In this document: positions 35,822 to 43,079 of the stretch, piece after piece | How positions within the stretch are numbered: the first letter of the stretch is position 1 | Layout: every line of letters begins with the position of its first letter | Assembly (NCBI RefSeq): GCF_029167235.1 | Contig: NZ_JARFTR010000002.1 | Location: 1 to 43,079 of the forward strand | Direction of reading: 5' to 3' | DNA length: 43,079 nt | From: Kamptonema sp. UHCC 0994 | GTDB taxonomy: Bacteria; Cyanobacteriota; Cyanobacteriia; Cyanobacteriales; Microcoleaceae | Position numbers and translations under genes: made by a program | The notes under the pieces: model-generated | Told to the model about the DNA's origin: nothing | Seen by the model: the letters and a program-made list of their open reading frames with translations, nothing else | Databases searched by the model: none

Positions 35822-36426
35822 TGGCAGTCCAATATGCAGTCAAGGCTGAAGTAGTTAATATCCAGTTTGACACGCCTCAAAAAGATGACATTTTTCTGGT
35901 AGATACTAATGTCTGGTACTGGCTGAGTTACACTAAAGCCAGTACCTCTGCTCTTCCCTATCAAATTAACGATTATCCTGCTTATTTAAGAAAAGTTATT
36001 TCTGCTCAAGGATTACTTTTGTATTGTGGGCTTTCTTTAGCAGAGTTAGCACATAATATTGAACAGGTAGAACGAAAAATTTTTTCGACTACATTAAATA
36101 CAAAAGAATATCGCCATAATTACTCAACAGAAAGAGCTAACGTAGTAGCTGAAGTTGTAGCCGCTTGGAGTCAGGTAACATCTATTGCTGTATCGACTGA
36201 TGTAACAGTTGATGAAACTACAACTAACGCATCTTTAACCAGATTTCAAACGCAACTTTTAGACGGCTACGATCTCCTGATTTTGGAAGCAATGGATAAA
36301 GCAGGAATAGTTCAAGTAATTACTGATGATGGTGATTATGTGACTGTTCCTGGGATCAAAGTTTTTACTGCTAACCGTAATGTAATTACGACCGCAAGAA
36401 ATCAAGGAAAACTGATTACTAGATAA
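35821..36426 (+). CDS. PIN-domain-like ribonuclease, partner of the STAS-like protein
   Basis: 201 aa. The acidic residues of PIN nucleases are visible: Asp28 in IFLVDTNVWYW, Glu75 in CGLSLAELAHN, Asp151 in GYDLLILEAM, and Asp169/170/172 in VITDDGDY followed by VFTAN. PIN domains cut RNA and are the toxins of many toxin-antitoxin pairs, though others process rRNA or tRNA. It has extra length at the N-terminus compared with VapC (about 130 aa). The start overlaps the stop of the STAS-like gene by one base. The partner is not a normal VapB, so this would be an unusual two-gene module. Confidence 0.75.
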   Translation: MAVQYAVKAEVVNIQFDTPQKDDIFLVDTNVWYWLSYTKASTSALPYQINDYPAYLRKVISAQGLLLYCGLSLAELAHNIEQVERKIFSTTLNTKEYRHNYSTERANVVAEVVAAWSQVTSIAVSTDVTVDETTTNASLTRFQTQLLDGYDLLILEAMDKAGIVQVITDDGDYVTVPGIKVFTANRNVITTARNQGKLITR

Positions 36427-36446
36427 GCAATAGACAAAATACTCAA

Positions 36447-37160
36447 TCAGTAATCTAAGCGCGATCGCATCCTTTCCCCTCCCCTTTCTTCACCTTCATC
36501 TCTTCCTCCCCTATCTCTTTTCTTTTTCAACTGACGACTGACTTCTACAAACACATCCCGCCGTAAGTAAGGATAATCGCTTACCCACACATTTCGACTG
36601 GGAATGTAAATATCTGAAACCTTAGAAATACGGCTCAAATCTTCTTCATTTGACATTACTAACATCAAAGCAACTTGACCCGGTGCAATCTCCTGGTGAG
36701 TGCGGTTAATAAGTGCTTTAATTTTAGTAGTAAATTCCGTCTTATCTCCGACTTCTACATTAATCATCCGCTCTAAATTGTCTACAATCACAAGCTGTCC
36801 TTTACTGTTAACAGTTTCCTCTTGACTGCTGACTTCTTCTGTGATATAAACATCTAAAACTCGTCCTTGCCAGAAACCACAATATTTATATTTCCGGCAT
36901 TGTAAATTTCGCAAACTTGCCGATAAAACCGGGCCCCAAAGCCAGTAAAGACCAGCAATAAGTCCAAAAATTAAAACTACTGCCCCGCCATCTTCCCACG
37001 CTAATTTATAGACTAATAGCATAAAAAGTACGCTGACTACAGAAATTAATAGCCGCTTCAAAAAATCTGAGGGTTTACCCCAAGCATATTTATATTGAGC
37101 AGCGGTAGCAACGGCGGGAATCAGCTCTTCAAACGTTTGTCGAGTTAATGGAACTAGCAT
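36447..37160 (-). CDS. Membrane protein of unknown function, cyanobacterial
   Basis: 237 aa. Two membrane spans (about 35-52, LLISVVSVLFMLLVYKL, and 58-77, GAVVLIFGLIAGLYWLWG) are followed by a soluble domain (QGRVLDVYITEEVSSQEETV, QLVIVDNLERMINVEVGD, ALMLVMSNEEDLSRIS, VWVSDYPYLRRDVF). Similar proteins seem common in cyanobacteria, some labelled phosphate transport permease without clear basis. The last 30 residues (KKRDRGGRDEGEERGGERMR) are a low-complexity basic/acidic tail coded by a CTTCCCCTCCC-type polypyrimidine repeat, probably a repeat-derived extension. The gene is downstream of dapB but separated from it by a hairpin. Confidence 0.75.
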   Translation of the reverse strand: MLVPLTRQTFEELIPAVATAAQYKYAWGKPSDFLKRLLISVVSVLFMLLVYKLAWEDGGAVVLIFGLIAGLYWLWGPVLSASLRNLQCRKYKYCGFWQGRVLDVYITEEVSSQEETVNSKGQLVIVDNLERMINVEVGDKTEFTTKIKALINRTHQEIAPGQVALMLVMSNEEDLSRISKVSDIYIPSRNVWVSDYPYLRRDVFVEVSRQLKKKRDRGGRDEGEERGGERMRSRLDY

Positions 37161-37170
37161 AATTTTTTTG

Positions 37171-37209
37171 TTATTGGTTAACTGTTAACTGTTAACTGTT
37201 AACCAATAA
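37171..37209 (-). terminator. Heptamer-built hairpin after dapB
   Basis: Arms TTATTGGTTAAC (37171-37182) and GTTAACCAATAA (37198-37209) pair perfectly around GTTAACT units, and T residues follow on the minus strand only weakly. It lies 5 nt past the dapB stop, so it may end that RNA. It also shows how heptamer arrays form cruciforms. Confidence 0.55.
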
Positions 37210-37214
37210 CCAGT

Positions 37215-38042
37215 TTACAATATTTTTTCTAAACCATAAACCAAAGATTTGAGTTCCAGCACTTTGCGGATGGCCAACAGGACACCGGGCATATAGCAAG
37301 CGCGATCGCTAGTATCATGGCGTAAAGTATAAACTTGACCAGGGCCCCCAAAAATTACCTCTTGGTGAGCAATTAAACCGGGTAAGCGAATGCTGTGAAT
37401 GCGAATACCCTCATCCGCTAAACTTCCTCTCGCACCTGGCAATTTCTCACTTTCCTCTACCAATGGTGGATTAAAACTTTTCCCCATTTCTGCTAACATT
37501 TGAGCAGTTTGAATCGCCGTACCGCTGGGCGCGTCCGCTTTTTGGTTGTGATGAAGTTCAATAATTTCTACATGATCGAAATATTGCGATGCTGACAGCG
37601 CAGCTTGCTGAAGCAAAACCATACCGATCGAAAAATTAGGGATAATTAAACAACCGATGCTAGCTTTATCTGCAAACTCAGCTAAATCTTGAATTTGTTG
37701 GGGACTCAGGCCCGTAGTACCGACAACGGGGCGGATACCGTAGGCGATCGCAGAACGCACATTCTCATAAACTGAATTCGGGTGAGTAAAATCCACCATC
37801 ACCCCCAACTGCTTTTCTTGACCCGCTAAAGCCAACATCCCTTGCAAATCATCCGTAAGAGGAACCTCCAATGCACCACATCCCGCAAGTTCCCCCGCAT
37901 CCACGTTCAGAAACTCAGGAGAGCGCTCTATAGCCCCAAACAACGTCATATCCCCAACTGTTGCTACCGCCTTAACCACCTCACGGCCCATCTTGCCAGC
38001 AGCACCGTTAACAATCACCGGAATCGGAAGTTGACTCGCCAT
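37215..38042 (-). CDS. dapB: 4-hydroxy-tetrahydrodipicolinate reductase
   Basis: 275 aa. It reduces the DapA product with NAD(P)H on the way to diaminopimelate and lysine, so it feeds peptidoglycan too. Motifs: [16 protein letters not shown] (nucleotide binding), [28 protein letters not shown], and the catalytic/substrate [15 protein letters not shown]. Length and domain order are normal. It stands alone on the minus strand, divergent from the CHASE2 gene. Confidence 0.97.
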   Translation of the reverse strand: MASQLPIPVIVNGAAGKMGREVVKAVATVGDMTLFGAIERSPEFLNVDAGELAGCGALEVPLTDDLQGMLALAGQEKQLGVMVDFTHPNSVYENVRSAIAYGIRPVVGTTGLSPQQIQDLAEFADKASIGCLIIPNFSIGMVLLQQAALSASQYFDHVEIIELHHNQKADAPSGTAIQTAQMLAEMGKSFNPPLVEESEKLPGARGSLADEGIRIHSIRLPGLIAHQEVIFGGPGQVYTLRHDTSDRACYMPGVLLAIRKVLELKSLVYGLEKIL

Positions 38043-38098
38043 AATTTCACAAATATCCCTAGACTCGACAAAGGCATTTTAAACTGATAAGGCAACAT

Positions 38099-38139
38099 TA
38101 TCAGTTAACAGTTAACCGTTAACACTTAACACTTAACAG
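38099..38139. repeat. GTTAACA/CTTAACA heptamer array
   Basis: TTAACAG, TTAACCG and TTAACAC units between the divergent starts of dapB and the CHASE2 gene, about 40 nt before the latter's GTG. Any promoter for the CHASE2 gene overlaps or flanks it. Confidence 0.85.
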
Positions 38140-38177
38140 GCGCTTTTCAGGCTAATTCGCATCCAGCTATTTCCTCC

Positions 38178-40790
38178 GTGACTCCCAAATTCTATCGAAA
38201 TCTTCGCTCTGTACTCTCCTTAGCAGCTCACTTCAGCGTTTTCTCAAACGGCACGAGGCTAAGGCTCTTTCCCGCCTTACTAACTAGCATAACCGTCAGC
38301 TTGCTGCTCCTATTAATTCGCCAACTAGGAGGACTCCAAGAGCTGGAAATGGCGACTTTTGACCGAGGTCTGCGGTTGATGGGCGATCGCGGCCCCGATC
38401 CGCGACTTCTAGTAGTTAGTATCACAGAAGAAGACATCCAAGCCCTAGGCAGAGTACCCCTTTCCGATGGCAGGATCGCACTAGCACTAGCAAAACTGCA
38501 ACAACACCAGCCCAAAGTAATTGGCTTAGATATATATCGGGATGTACCTCAAGAACCAGGACACAAAGAACTCCTAACTCAACTTCAAGCCCCCAATGTA
38601 ATTGCGATCGCCAAATTTAACGACTCTGAAAGTGCAGGAGTCCCGCCACCGCCAAGAGTACCACCAGATCGTATTGGCTTTAACGACTTATTGCTTGACC
38701 TCGATGGAGTAGTCCGCCGCAACTTGATGTTTCTCTCAAAACCAGACAAGAAACCCCTCTACTCATTTTCTTTCCGGCTGGCATTTTTCTATCTCAAGGA
38801 TGTAGTTGAGCCCAAAAATAGTACCACTAACCGCAACTATATTTACTGGGGTAAAGCCGAGTTCACACCCTTAGAACCCGATTCTGGCGGCTATACTAAC
38901 TTAGATGCCAACGGCTACCAAATTCTGCTCAATTACCGTTCTCCTCGCAAAGTAGCGCGGCAAATCAGCTTTAGGCAAGTCTTGAAAGGAGAATTTAACC
39001 CCAACTGGGTAAAAGACAAAATTGTACTAATTGGAACTACAGCCCCCAGCAGCAGAGATGTATTTCTCACCCCCTATAGCCCCATTGAGAAACAAAACGC
39101 CAAAATGCCTGGAGTGCTGCTTCACGCCCAAATGGTCAGCCAAATTTTGAGTGCAGTTTTAGACGGCTGGCCGCTGTTTTGGTTCTGGCCAGAGTGGGCA
39201 GAATTTTTGTGGACATTAGGATGGGCAACTACGGGCGGAATCGTGGCCTTGCGAATTCAACACCCTGCCAAATTAGGGCTGGCTTTAACAATAGCCCTAG
39301 GAGCTTTACTGGGGATTAGCCTTGGAATCTTTACAGAAGCAGGGTGGGTACCACCAGTGGAGCCAGCATTCGCAGTGATAGTCACAACTGCCTGCGTAAC
39401 TGCTTATAAACAGCTATACAATGCCTTTCACGATTCCCTGACGGGACTGCCTAACCGAGCTTTGTTTATTGAGCGGGTTGCTCGCGCTGCCAAAAATGCC
39501 AAACATAGCCAGTATGATTTTTTTGCGGTGTTTTTTCTGGATTTAGATCGCTTTAAGGTAATTAACGATTCTCTTGGTCATGTCGCAGGAGACAGCTTGC
39601 TAATTGCGCTAGTAGAAAGATTGAAGTCTTGCGTGCGAGTTAGTGACCTTGTGGCGCGGGTTGGTGGGGGCGATTTTGCAATTCTAATTGAAAATATTAA
39701 AGATGTTGCTACTGCTACTAATGTGGCAGAACGGATTCACCAATCGCTGATTTTACCTTTTAATTTGAGCGGGCAAGAAATATTGATGACGGTGAGTATT
39801 GGTATTGCTGTGGGGGGTTCCCACGGGGAAATGGAAACAAAGGAAGGAGACGAGCGGCCGGAGTATCTATTGCGGGATGCTCACACGGCGATGTACCGTG
39901 CTAAAACTTTGGGAACGGGGCGCTATCAGGTGTTTAATCGAGCGATGCACGCAACGGCAGTGGAGCGCTTGCAGTTAGAAACAGATTTACGAATGGCTGT
40001 GAAGCGTCAAGAATTTTTGCTGCACTACCAGCCTTTTATCTGTTTGGCAACTGGGAAAATTATTGGTTTTGAGGCGCTGATTCGTTGGCAACACCCGGAA
40101 CGGGGTTTGGTGTCGCCTCTGAAGTTTATTCCGGTGGCGGAGGAAACAGGTTTGATTTTGCCTATAGGTCAATGGGTGCTACAGGAAGCGATGCAGCAGT
40201 TACGTTTATGGCAGGATAAGTTTCAGTTTAATCCTCCTTTGACGATGAGTGTAAATTTATCTGCTAAACAGTTTTCACAGCCGGATTTGGTGGAGCAAAT
40301 TCAGGAAATTCTGCAACGTACTGGTATTGATGCTGAGTATTTGAAGTTGGAGATTACGGAAAGTGTGGTGATGGATGAGGTGGAATCTGCGATCGCGGTT
40401 CTTAATCAGATGAAGGCGTTAAATGTGAAGTTGGGAATTGATGATTTCGGGACGGGATATTCGTCTTTGAGTTATTTGAGTCGCTTTCCTACTGATACTT
40501 TGAAGGTGGATAAGTCTTTTGTTGGTCGTATGGAAGTTGGCTCTGAGGGCGGGGTGGAAAAAATCGCTAATCCGAAGTCACGGAGAGGAGAAAATACGGC
40601 GATCGTGCGGACTATTGTGATGCTGGCTCACGCTTTGGGGATGGATGTGATTGCTGAGGGGGTGGAAACGGCGGAACAGTTGACTGGGTTGCGATCGCTT
40701 GGCTGTGAATACGGCCAAGGTTATTTCTTTGCTAGGCCGCTTCCAAGTGAGGCGGCAACGGCGTTGATTGCTTCAGATCCTCAGTGGTAA
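38178..40790 (+). CDS. CHASE2-GGDEF-EAL protein, probable c-di-GMP phosphodiesterase
   Basis: 870 aa, GTG start. A first membrane span (about 30-50, LLTSITVSLLLLLIRQLG) leads to an extracytoplasmic CHASE2 sensor (about 55-320: TFDRGLRLMGDRGPDPRLLVVSI, KDKIVLIGTTAPSSRDVFLTPY), then two or three spans (about 330-410), a GGDEF domain (about 415-590) and an EAL domain (about 605-865). The cyclase signature reads GGGDF instead of GG[D/E]EF, although the inhibitory RxxD site (RVSD, five residues before) is kept. The EAL side looks active: EALIRW, NLSAKQF, ITESVVM, DDFGTGYSS, KVDKSF, AEGVETAEQ. The likely net role is degrading c-di-GMP under control of an outside signal. Confidence 0.93.
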   Translation: MTPKFYRNLRSVLSLAAHFSVFSNGTRLRLFPALLTSITVSLLLLLIRQLGGLQELEMATFDRGLRLMGDRGPDPRLLVVSITEEDIQALGRVPLSDGRIALALAKLQQHQPKVIGLDIYRDVPQEPGHKELLTQLQAPNVIAIAKFNDSESAGVPPPPRVPPDRIGFNDLLLDLDGVVRRNLMFLSKPDKKPLYSFSFRLAFFYLKDVVEPKNSTTNRNYIYWGKAEFTPLEPDSGGYTNLDANGYQILLNYRSPRKVARQISFRQVLKGEFNPNWVKDKIVLIGTTAPSSRDVFLTPYSPIEKQNAKMPGVLLHAQMVSQILSAVLDGWPLFWFWPEWAEFLWTLGWATTGGIVALRIQHPAKLGLALTIALGALLGISLGIFTEAGWVPPVEPAFAVIVTTACVTAYKQLYNAFHDSLTGLPNRALFIERVARAAKNAKHSQYDFFAVFFLDLDRFKVINDSLGHVAGDSLLIALVERLKSCVRVSDLVARVGGGDFAILIENIKDVATATNVAERIHQSLILPFNLSGQEILMTVSIGIAVGGSHGEMETKEGDERPEYLLRDAHTAMYRAKTLGTGRYQVFNRAMHATAVERLQLETDLRMAVKRQEFLLHYQPFICLATGKIIGFEALIRWQHPERGLVSPLKFIPVAEETGLILPIGQWVLQEAMQQLRLWQDKFQFNPPLTMSVNLSAKQFSQPDLVEQIQEILQRTGIDAEYLKLEITESVVMDEVESAIAVLNQMKALNVKLGIDDFGTGYSSLSYLSRFPTDTLKVDKSFVGRMEVGSEGGVEKIANPKSRRGENTAIVRTIVMLAHALGMDVIAEGVETAEQLTGLRSLGCEYGQGYFFARPLPSEAATALIASDPQW

Positions 40791-40904
40791 TTGTTAACAG
40801 TTAACAGTTAACTGTTAATTGGTAATTGTTAACTGGTAATTGTTAATTGGTAATTGTTAATTGGTAATTGGTAATTGGTAATTGGTAATTGGTAATTGGT
40901 AATT
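40785..40904. repeat. Compound heptamer array overlapping a stop codon
   Basis: Starts at the last Trp-stop codons of the CHASE2 gene (TGGTAATTG) with GTTAACA units, passes through alternating TGTTAAT/TGGTAAT units, and ends in uniform TAATTGG units. This 120-nt tract links the two main heptamer types of the window in one place. Confidence 0.9.
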
Positions 40905-40927
40905 ATATGATGTGATGATGTGCAATT

Positions 40928-41022
40928 TATAGCAACCGCCAAAGCGCTTTTTCCTGAAAGCTTATTCTATTCCCTTCTTTCCCTTCTTTCCCTAGCCCCT
41001 AGCCCCTAGCCCCTTTCCTATA
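40928..41022 (+). repeat. Interspersed TATAGC element, copy C
   Basis: Starts TATAGCAACCGCCAAAGCG, then TTATTCTATTCCCTTCTTTCC and three CCCTAGC-type units, ending in CCTATA. Same plan as copies A, B, D and E. It is followed within 8 nt by the GCGAT/ATCGC hairpin repeat (41030-41075). Confidence 0.65.
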
Positions 41023-41029
41023 GTAATCG

Positions 41030-41075
41030 GCGATTGAAATCGCATCTACACAGACGAAACCCGCCTTCGCGGGTT
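41030..41075. repeat. Double-hairpin repeat, second copy of the 866-911 unit
   Basis: GCGATTGAAATCGC (41030-41043), then CTACACAGACG, then AACCCGC CTTC GCGGGTT (41058-41075). The layout is the same as at 866-911 with compensating base changes in the second stem (AGTCCGC/GCGGACT there), so the fold is kept. It lies 8 nt beyond the stop of the minus-strand gene at 41084 and could terminate it. Confidence 0.7.
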
Positions 41076-41083
41076 GAAATTCT

Positions 41084-41443
41084 TTAGCTAGCTTGAGAAA
41101 CTAAGATTTCTAACTCTCTGGGATCAGTTAACAGTTTCCCCAACTTTTCACTCATGTAGTGAACTTCGTAGTCTGGTGCAAGTTCTTGCCGCAGTTGATG
41201 CCATAAACTTATCCCTTCTTCCTCGAAGGCTTCCGCTTCCTCTGGACTGGCAAAATCAGAGTCAGGTGGGTAATCCTGGTTCAAAATGCTATCAAAAACT
41301 GCTGCCCATTTTTCCAGACGTTTAATTGTTTCTGGCTTGAGAGAAAGAGTTTCGGGATCGATATCACCAGCTTTATCTGGGGTTTCCCACCATAAAGGAT
41401 AGCACCCATAGTCTACCATTAGTTTAATTGTTTCTGCTGCCAT
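41084..41443 (-). CDS. Probable immunity protein of a polymorphic-toxin pair
   Basis: 119 aa, acidic (many Glu/Asp: FASPEEAEAFEEEG). It starts IKLMVDYGCYPLWWE, continues LSLKPETIKRLEKWAAVFDSILN and ends LAPDYEVHYMSEKLGKLL. I recognise this pattern from small proteins found next to toxin domains in polymorphic toxin loci; the assignment is by memory of the family, not a search. The ATG has AGAGGA upstream inside the end of the partner gene, and the two frames overlap by 20 nt, which implies coupled translation. Its acidic nature suits binding a basic nuclease. It is cytosolic. Confidence 0.7.
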   Translation of the reverse strand: MAAETIKLMVDYGCYPLWWETPDKAGDIDPETLSLKPETIKRLEKWAAVFDSILNQDYPPDSDFASPEEAEAFEEEGISLWHQLRQELAPDYEVHYMSEKLGKLLTDPRELEILVSQAS

Positions 41444-41861
41444 AGTTATCCTCTGTAAATTTTATGGAAGTTCTGGGGTTAGCACTAACGATGTATCCAT
41501 TTTCGGATACTTGTACTGCAAGGTACTTAGTTTCACCGTTAAGAGTGAATTGATAAATAGAACGCGGCGTGGAGCTTGTTTTTCCCTGCGATCCAACTAT
41601 TTGACCTTGGGTGACAGCCATCATTATAACATCCGGTATTTGGTCTGTGGATATTCCTCGATCTGCAAACTGCGAAAGATGATCCTTAAGAATGTGTTGC
41701 AGACCAGAAGTAGCATTTCCAGTTTCCAGAAAGATAATTTTCCCCTCAGCAGTTTTGGCAATCCTGATAATATTTTGAGGGTTGTGCTTGATACCATTTT
41801 GCCGTAGTTCAGCAATTAGAGCTGCTGTTTCAGTTTCAGAAGATTCATTAGGCGAATTCAA
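41424..41861 (-). CDS. Stand-alone toxin-domain protein (BECR/barnase-EndoU-ColicinE5/D-RelE-like)
   Basis: 145 aa from a TTG at 41861 with AGAGG 7 nt upstream; a TTG at 41885 is possible but would overlap the chlI start. The region GLQHILKDHLSQFADRGIS (53-71), IPDVIMMAVTQGQIVG, SIYQFTLNGETKYLAVQV and NGYIVSANP (121-129) matches the C-terminal nuclease domains of CdiA/MuF-type toxins: an early His pair (His56, His61), a Tyr in SIYQF and a closing strand with SANP. There is no secretion domain or signal peptide, so it works inside the cell like a toxin-antitoxin toxin or is a relic. It is divergent from chlI with a gap of only 23 nt. Confidence 0.7.
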   Translation of the reverse strand: MNSPNESSETETAALIAELRQNGIKHNPQNIIRIAKTAEGKIIFLETGNATSGLQHILKDHLSQFADRGISTDQIPDVIMMAVTQGQIVGSQGKTSSTPRSIYQFTLNGETKYLAVQVSENGYIVSANPRTSIKFTEDNYGSRNN

Positions 41862-41884
41862 AGTAATGCCTCTTTTGTGCGACA

Positions 41885-43027
41885 ATGAAAGACGGTAATA
41901 AAAGTTTAGAGTTTATTGTGAGTCCTACTGCCGAAGCCATTAATACCCAGAATGCGGGTGCGCCACCTGCTGTTAGCGTTGCCCGCCGCGCTGTTTTTCC
42001 CTTCACGGCCATTGTCGGCCAGGAGGAAATGAAACTGGCGCTGCTGTTGAATGTGATTGACCCCAAGATTGGGGGTGTAATGATTATGGGCGATCGCGGT
42101 ACGGGCAAATCTACTACTATCCGCGCCCTAGCTGACTTGTTACCAGAAATTGATGTGGTGGCGGATGACCCCTTCAATAGCCATCCTAGCGATCCTGAAT
42201 TAATGAGCGACGCATTGCGAGAAAGGGTGGCACAGCAGGTAGAAATTGCGATCGCGAAGAAAAAAGTCCCGATGGTAGACTTGCCCTTGGGCGCTACAGA
42301 AGACCGCGTTTGCGGCACTATTGATATTGAAAAAGCTTTATCTGAAGGTGTTAAAGCTTTTGAACCAGGGCTTTTAGCTAAAGCAAATCGCGGCATTCTT
42401 TACGTTGATGAAGTCAATTTGCTCGACGATCATTTAGTAGATGTTTTGCTTGACTCAGCAGCAAGTGGCTGGAATACTGTAGAAAGAGAAGGCATTTCTA
42501 TCCGCCATCCAGCCCGTTTTGTCCTAGTTGGTTCCGGCAACCCAGAAGAAGGAGAATTACGCCCGCAATTGTTAGATAGATTTGGAATGCACGCCGAAAT
42601 TCGGACTGTAAAAGAGCCGACTTTAAGAGTACAAATTGTGGAGCAACGGTCAGATTTTGACCAAAATCCTAAAGAATTTTTAGAAAAATATGAACCTGAG
42701 CAAAATGAGCTACAAAAACAGCTTGTCGATGCTCAGGAAAGGTTAAAATCAGTACAACTTGACTACGATTTGAGGGTAAAGATTTCCCAAGTTTGTGCTG
42801 AGTTGGATGTGGATGGACTGCGAGGAGATATTGTTACTAATCGGGCGGCAAAAGCTTTGGCAGCTTATGAAGGTCGAACAGAAGTTACTGTTGATGATAT
42901 TCGCCGAGTTGTCACTCTTTGTTTGCGCCATCGGTTGCGAAAAGACCCCTTAGAAAGCATCGATTCTGGTTACAAAGTTCAAAAAGTATTCGGTCAAGTT
43001 TTTGGTTTGGAAACTGCTAATGGCTAA
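41885..43027 (+). CDS. chlI: Magnesium chelatase ATPase subunit I
   Basis: 380 aa from the ATG at 41885; a GTG at 41918 (MSPTAEA...) would give 369 aa, closer to the usual length, with weak ribosome sites for both. This AAA+ subunit drives insertion of Mg into protoporphyrin IX, the first committed step to chlorophyll, with ChlD and ChlH (neither is here). Motifs: [19 protein letters not shown], Walker [11 protein letters not shown] (69-78), [36 protein letters not shown], and the C-terminal AAA lid. The last codons (ACT GCT AAT GGC TAA) lie in a CTAATGG heptamer stretch. Confidence 0.97.
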   Translation: MKDGNKSLEFIVSPTAEAINTQNAGAPPAVSVARRAVFPFTAIVGQEEMKLALLLNVIDPKIGGVMIMGDRGTGKSTTIRALADLLPEIDVVADDPFNSHPSDPELMSDALRERVAQQVEIAIAKKKVPMVDLPLGATEDRVCGTIDIEKALSEGVKAFEPGLLAKANRGILYVDEVNLLDDHLVDVLLDSAASGWNTVEREGISIRHPARFVLVGSGNPEEGELRPQLLDRFGMHAEIRTVKEPTLRVQIVEQRSDFDQNPKEFLEKYEPEQNELQKQLVDAQERLKSVQLDYDLRVKISQVCAELDVDGLRGDIVTNRAAKALAAYEGRTEVTVDDIRRVVTLCLRHRLRKDPLESIDSGYKVQKVFGQVFGLETANG

Positions 43028-43047
43028 TAGCTAATGCTTAAGAAATT

Positions 43048-43079
43048 ACGTAACGCCGCCCTCTGGGCGGTATTTCACC
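43048..43079. repeat. Partial copy of the ACGTAACGCCGCC hairpin at the window edge
   Basis: ACGTAACGCCGCCCTCTGGG continues as GCGGT, then ATTTCACC. The first 13 bases equal the arm of the hairpin at 33718. The GCCGCCC..GGGCGG inner part pairs with itself, and a full second arm would lie beyond the window. Confidence 0.6.

Noticed and set aside
41848-42396. 182-codon minus-strand frame opposite chlI
   Set aside because: Antisense shadow of a strongly conserved AAA+ gene; the translation is Ser/Thr-rich and patternless.

Overview
The window is chromosomal DNA from a filamentous, non-heterocystous-type cyanobacterium (Oscillatoria/Microcoleus-like; the genus is inference). The evidence is a magnesium-chelatase ChlI gene, a Tic20-family gene, an SLH-plus-OprB porin, an FtsZ with an N-terminal extension, very frequent GCGATCGC (HIP1) octamers, and intergenic regions filled with heptanucleotide tandem repeats of the kind described in cyanobacteria. 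I see no tRNA, rRNA, CRISPR array, transposase or prophage genes.

Layout. 1-3000: repeat-rich edge, a small secreted protein and an SLH porin (minus strand). 3179-7925: a polysaccharide block with a GT4 glycosyltransferase, a WbaP-like initiating sugar transferase, and Gmd plus Fcl for GDP-L-fucose. 8001-16001: mostly housekeeping genes, namely 5-formyl-THF cyclo-ligase, a FAH-family protein, Tic20 (minus), a small four-cysteine protein (minus), GlyA, a WecA/TagO-like transferase, CinA, a 45-aa ORF and AroQ. 16095-20145: a DraG-like protein that appears to have lost its metal ligands, and a 7TM-HD phosphohydrolase of the PgpH type. 20590-26190: an F420-ligase-like protein, an unknown membrane protein, an MBL-fold protein, and ftsQ-ftsZ (minus).

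26556-33675 holds a P-loop ATPase followed by a giant STAND-type NTPase with a transmembrane segment and 14 WD40 repeats. This looks like a signalling or conflict module. 33922-38042: a TPM-domain protein, cobH followed almost without a gap by a STAS-like/PIN gene pair, a membrane protein, and dapB. 38178-40790: a CHASE2-GGDEF-EAL protein whose cyclase signature is degenerate and whose EAL domain looks intact. 41084-41861: a two-gene overlapping unit that reads as a stand-alone polymorphic-toxin domain plus its immunity protein, divergent from chlI (41885-43027).

Most promising accessory systems: (1) the toxin/immunity pair next to chlI; (2) the STAS-like/PIN pair welded to cobH; (3) the P-loop ATPase/STAND-WD40 pair; (4) an interspersed MITE-like element with TATAGC...GCTATA ends, seen in at least five full copies and one partial. 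Several repeats run into coding sequence. They supply the stop codons of aroQ, the CHASE2 gene and chlI, and a purine/pyrimidine inverted repeat forms an in-frame linker of about 60 residues inside the STAND protein.
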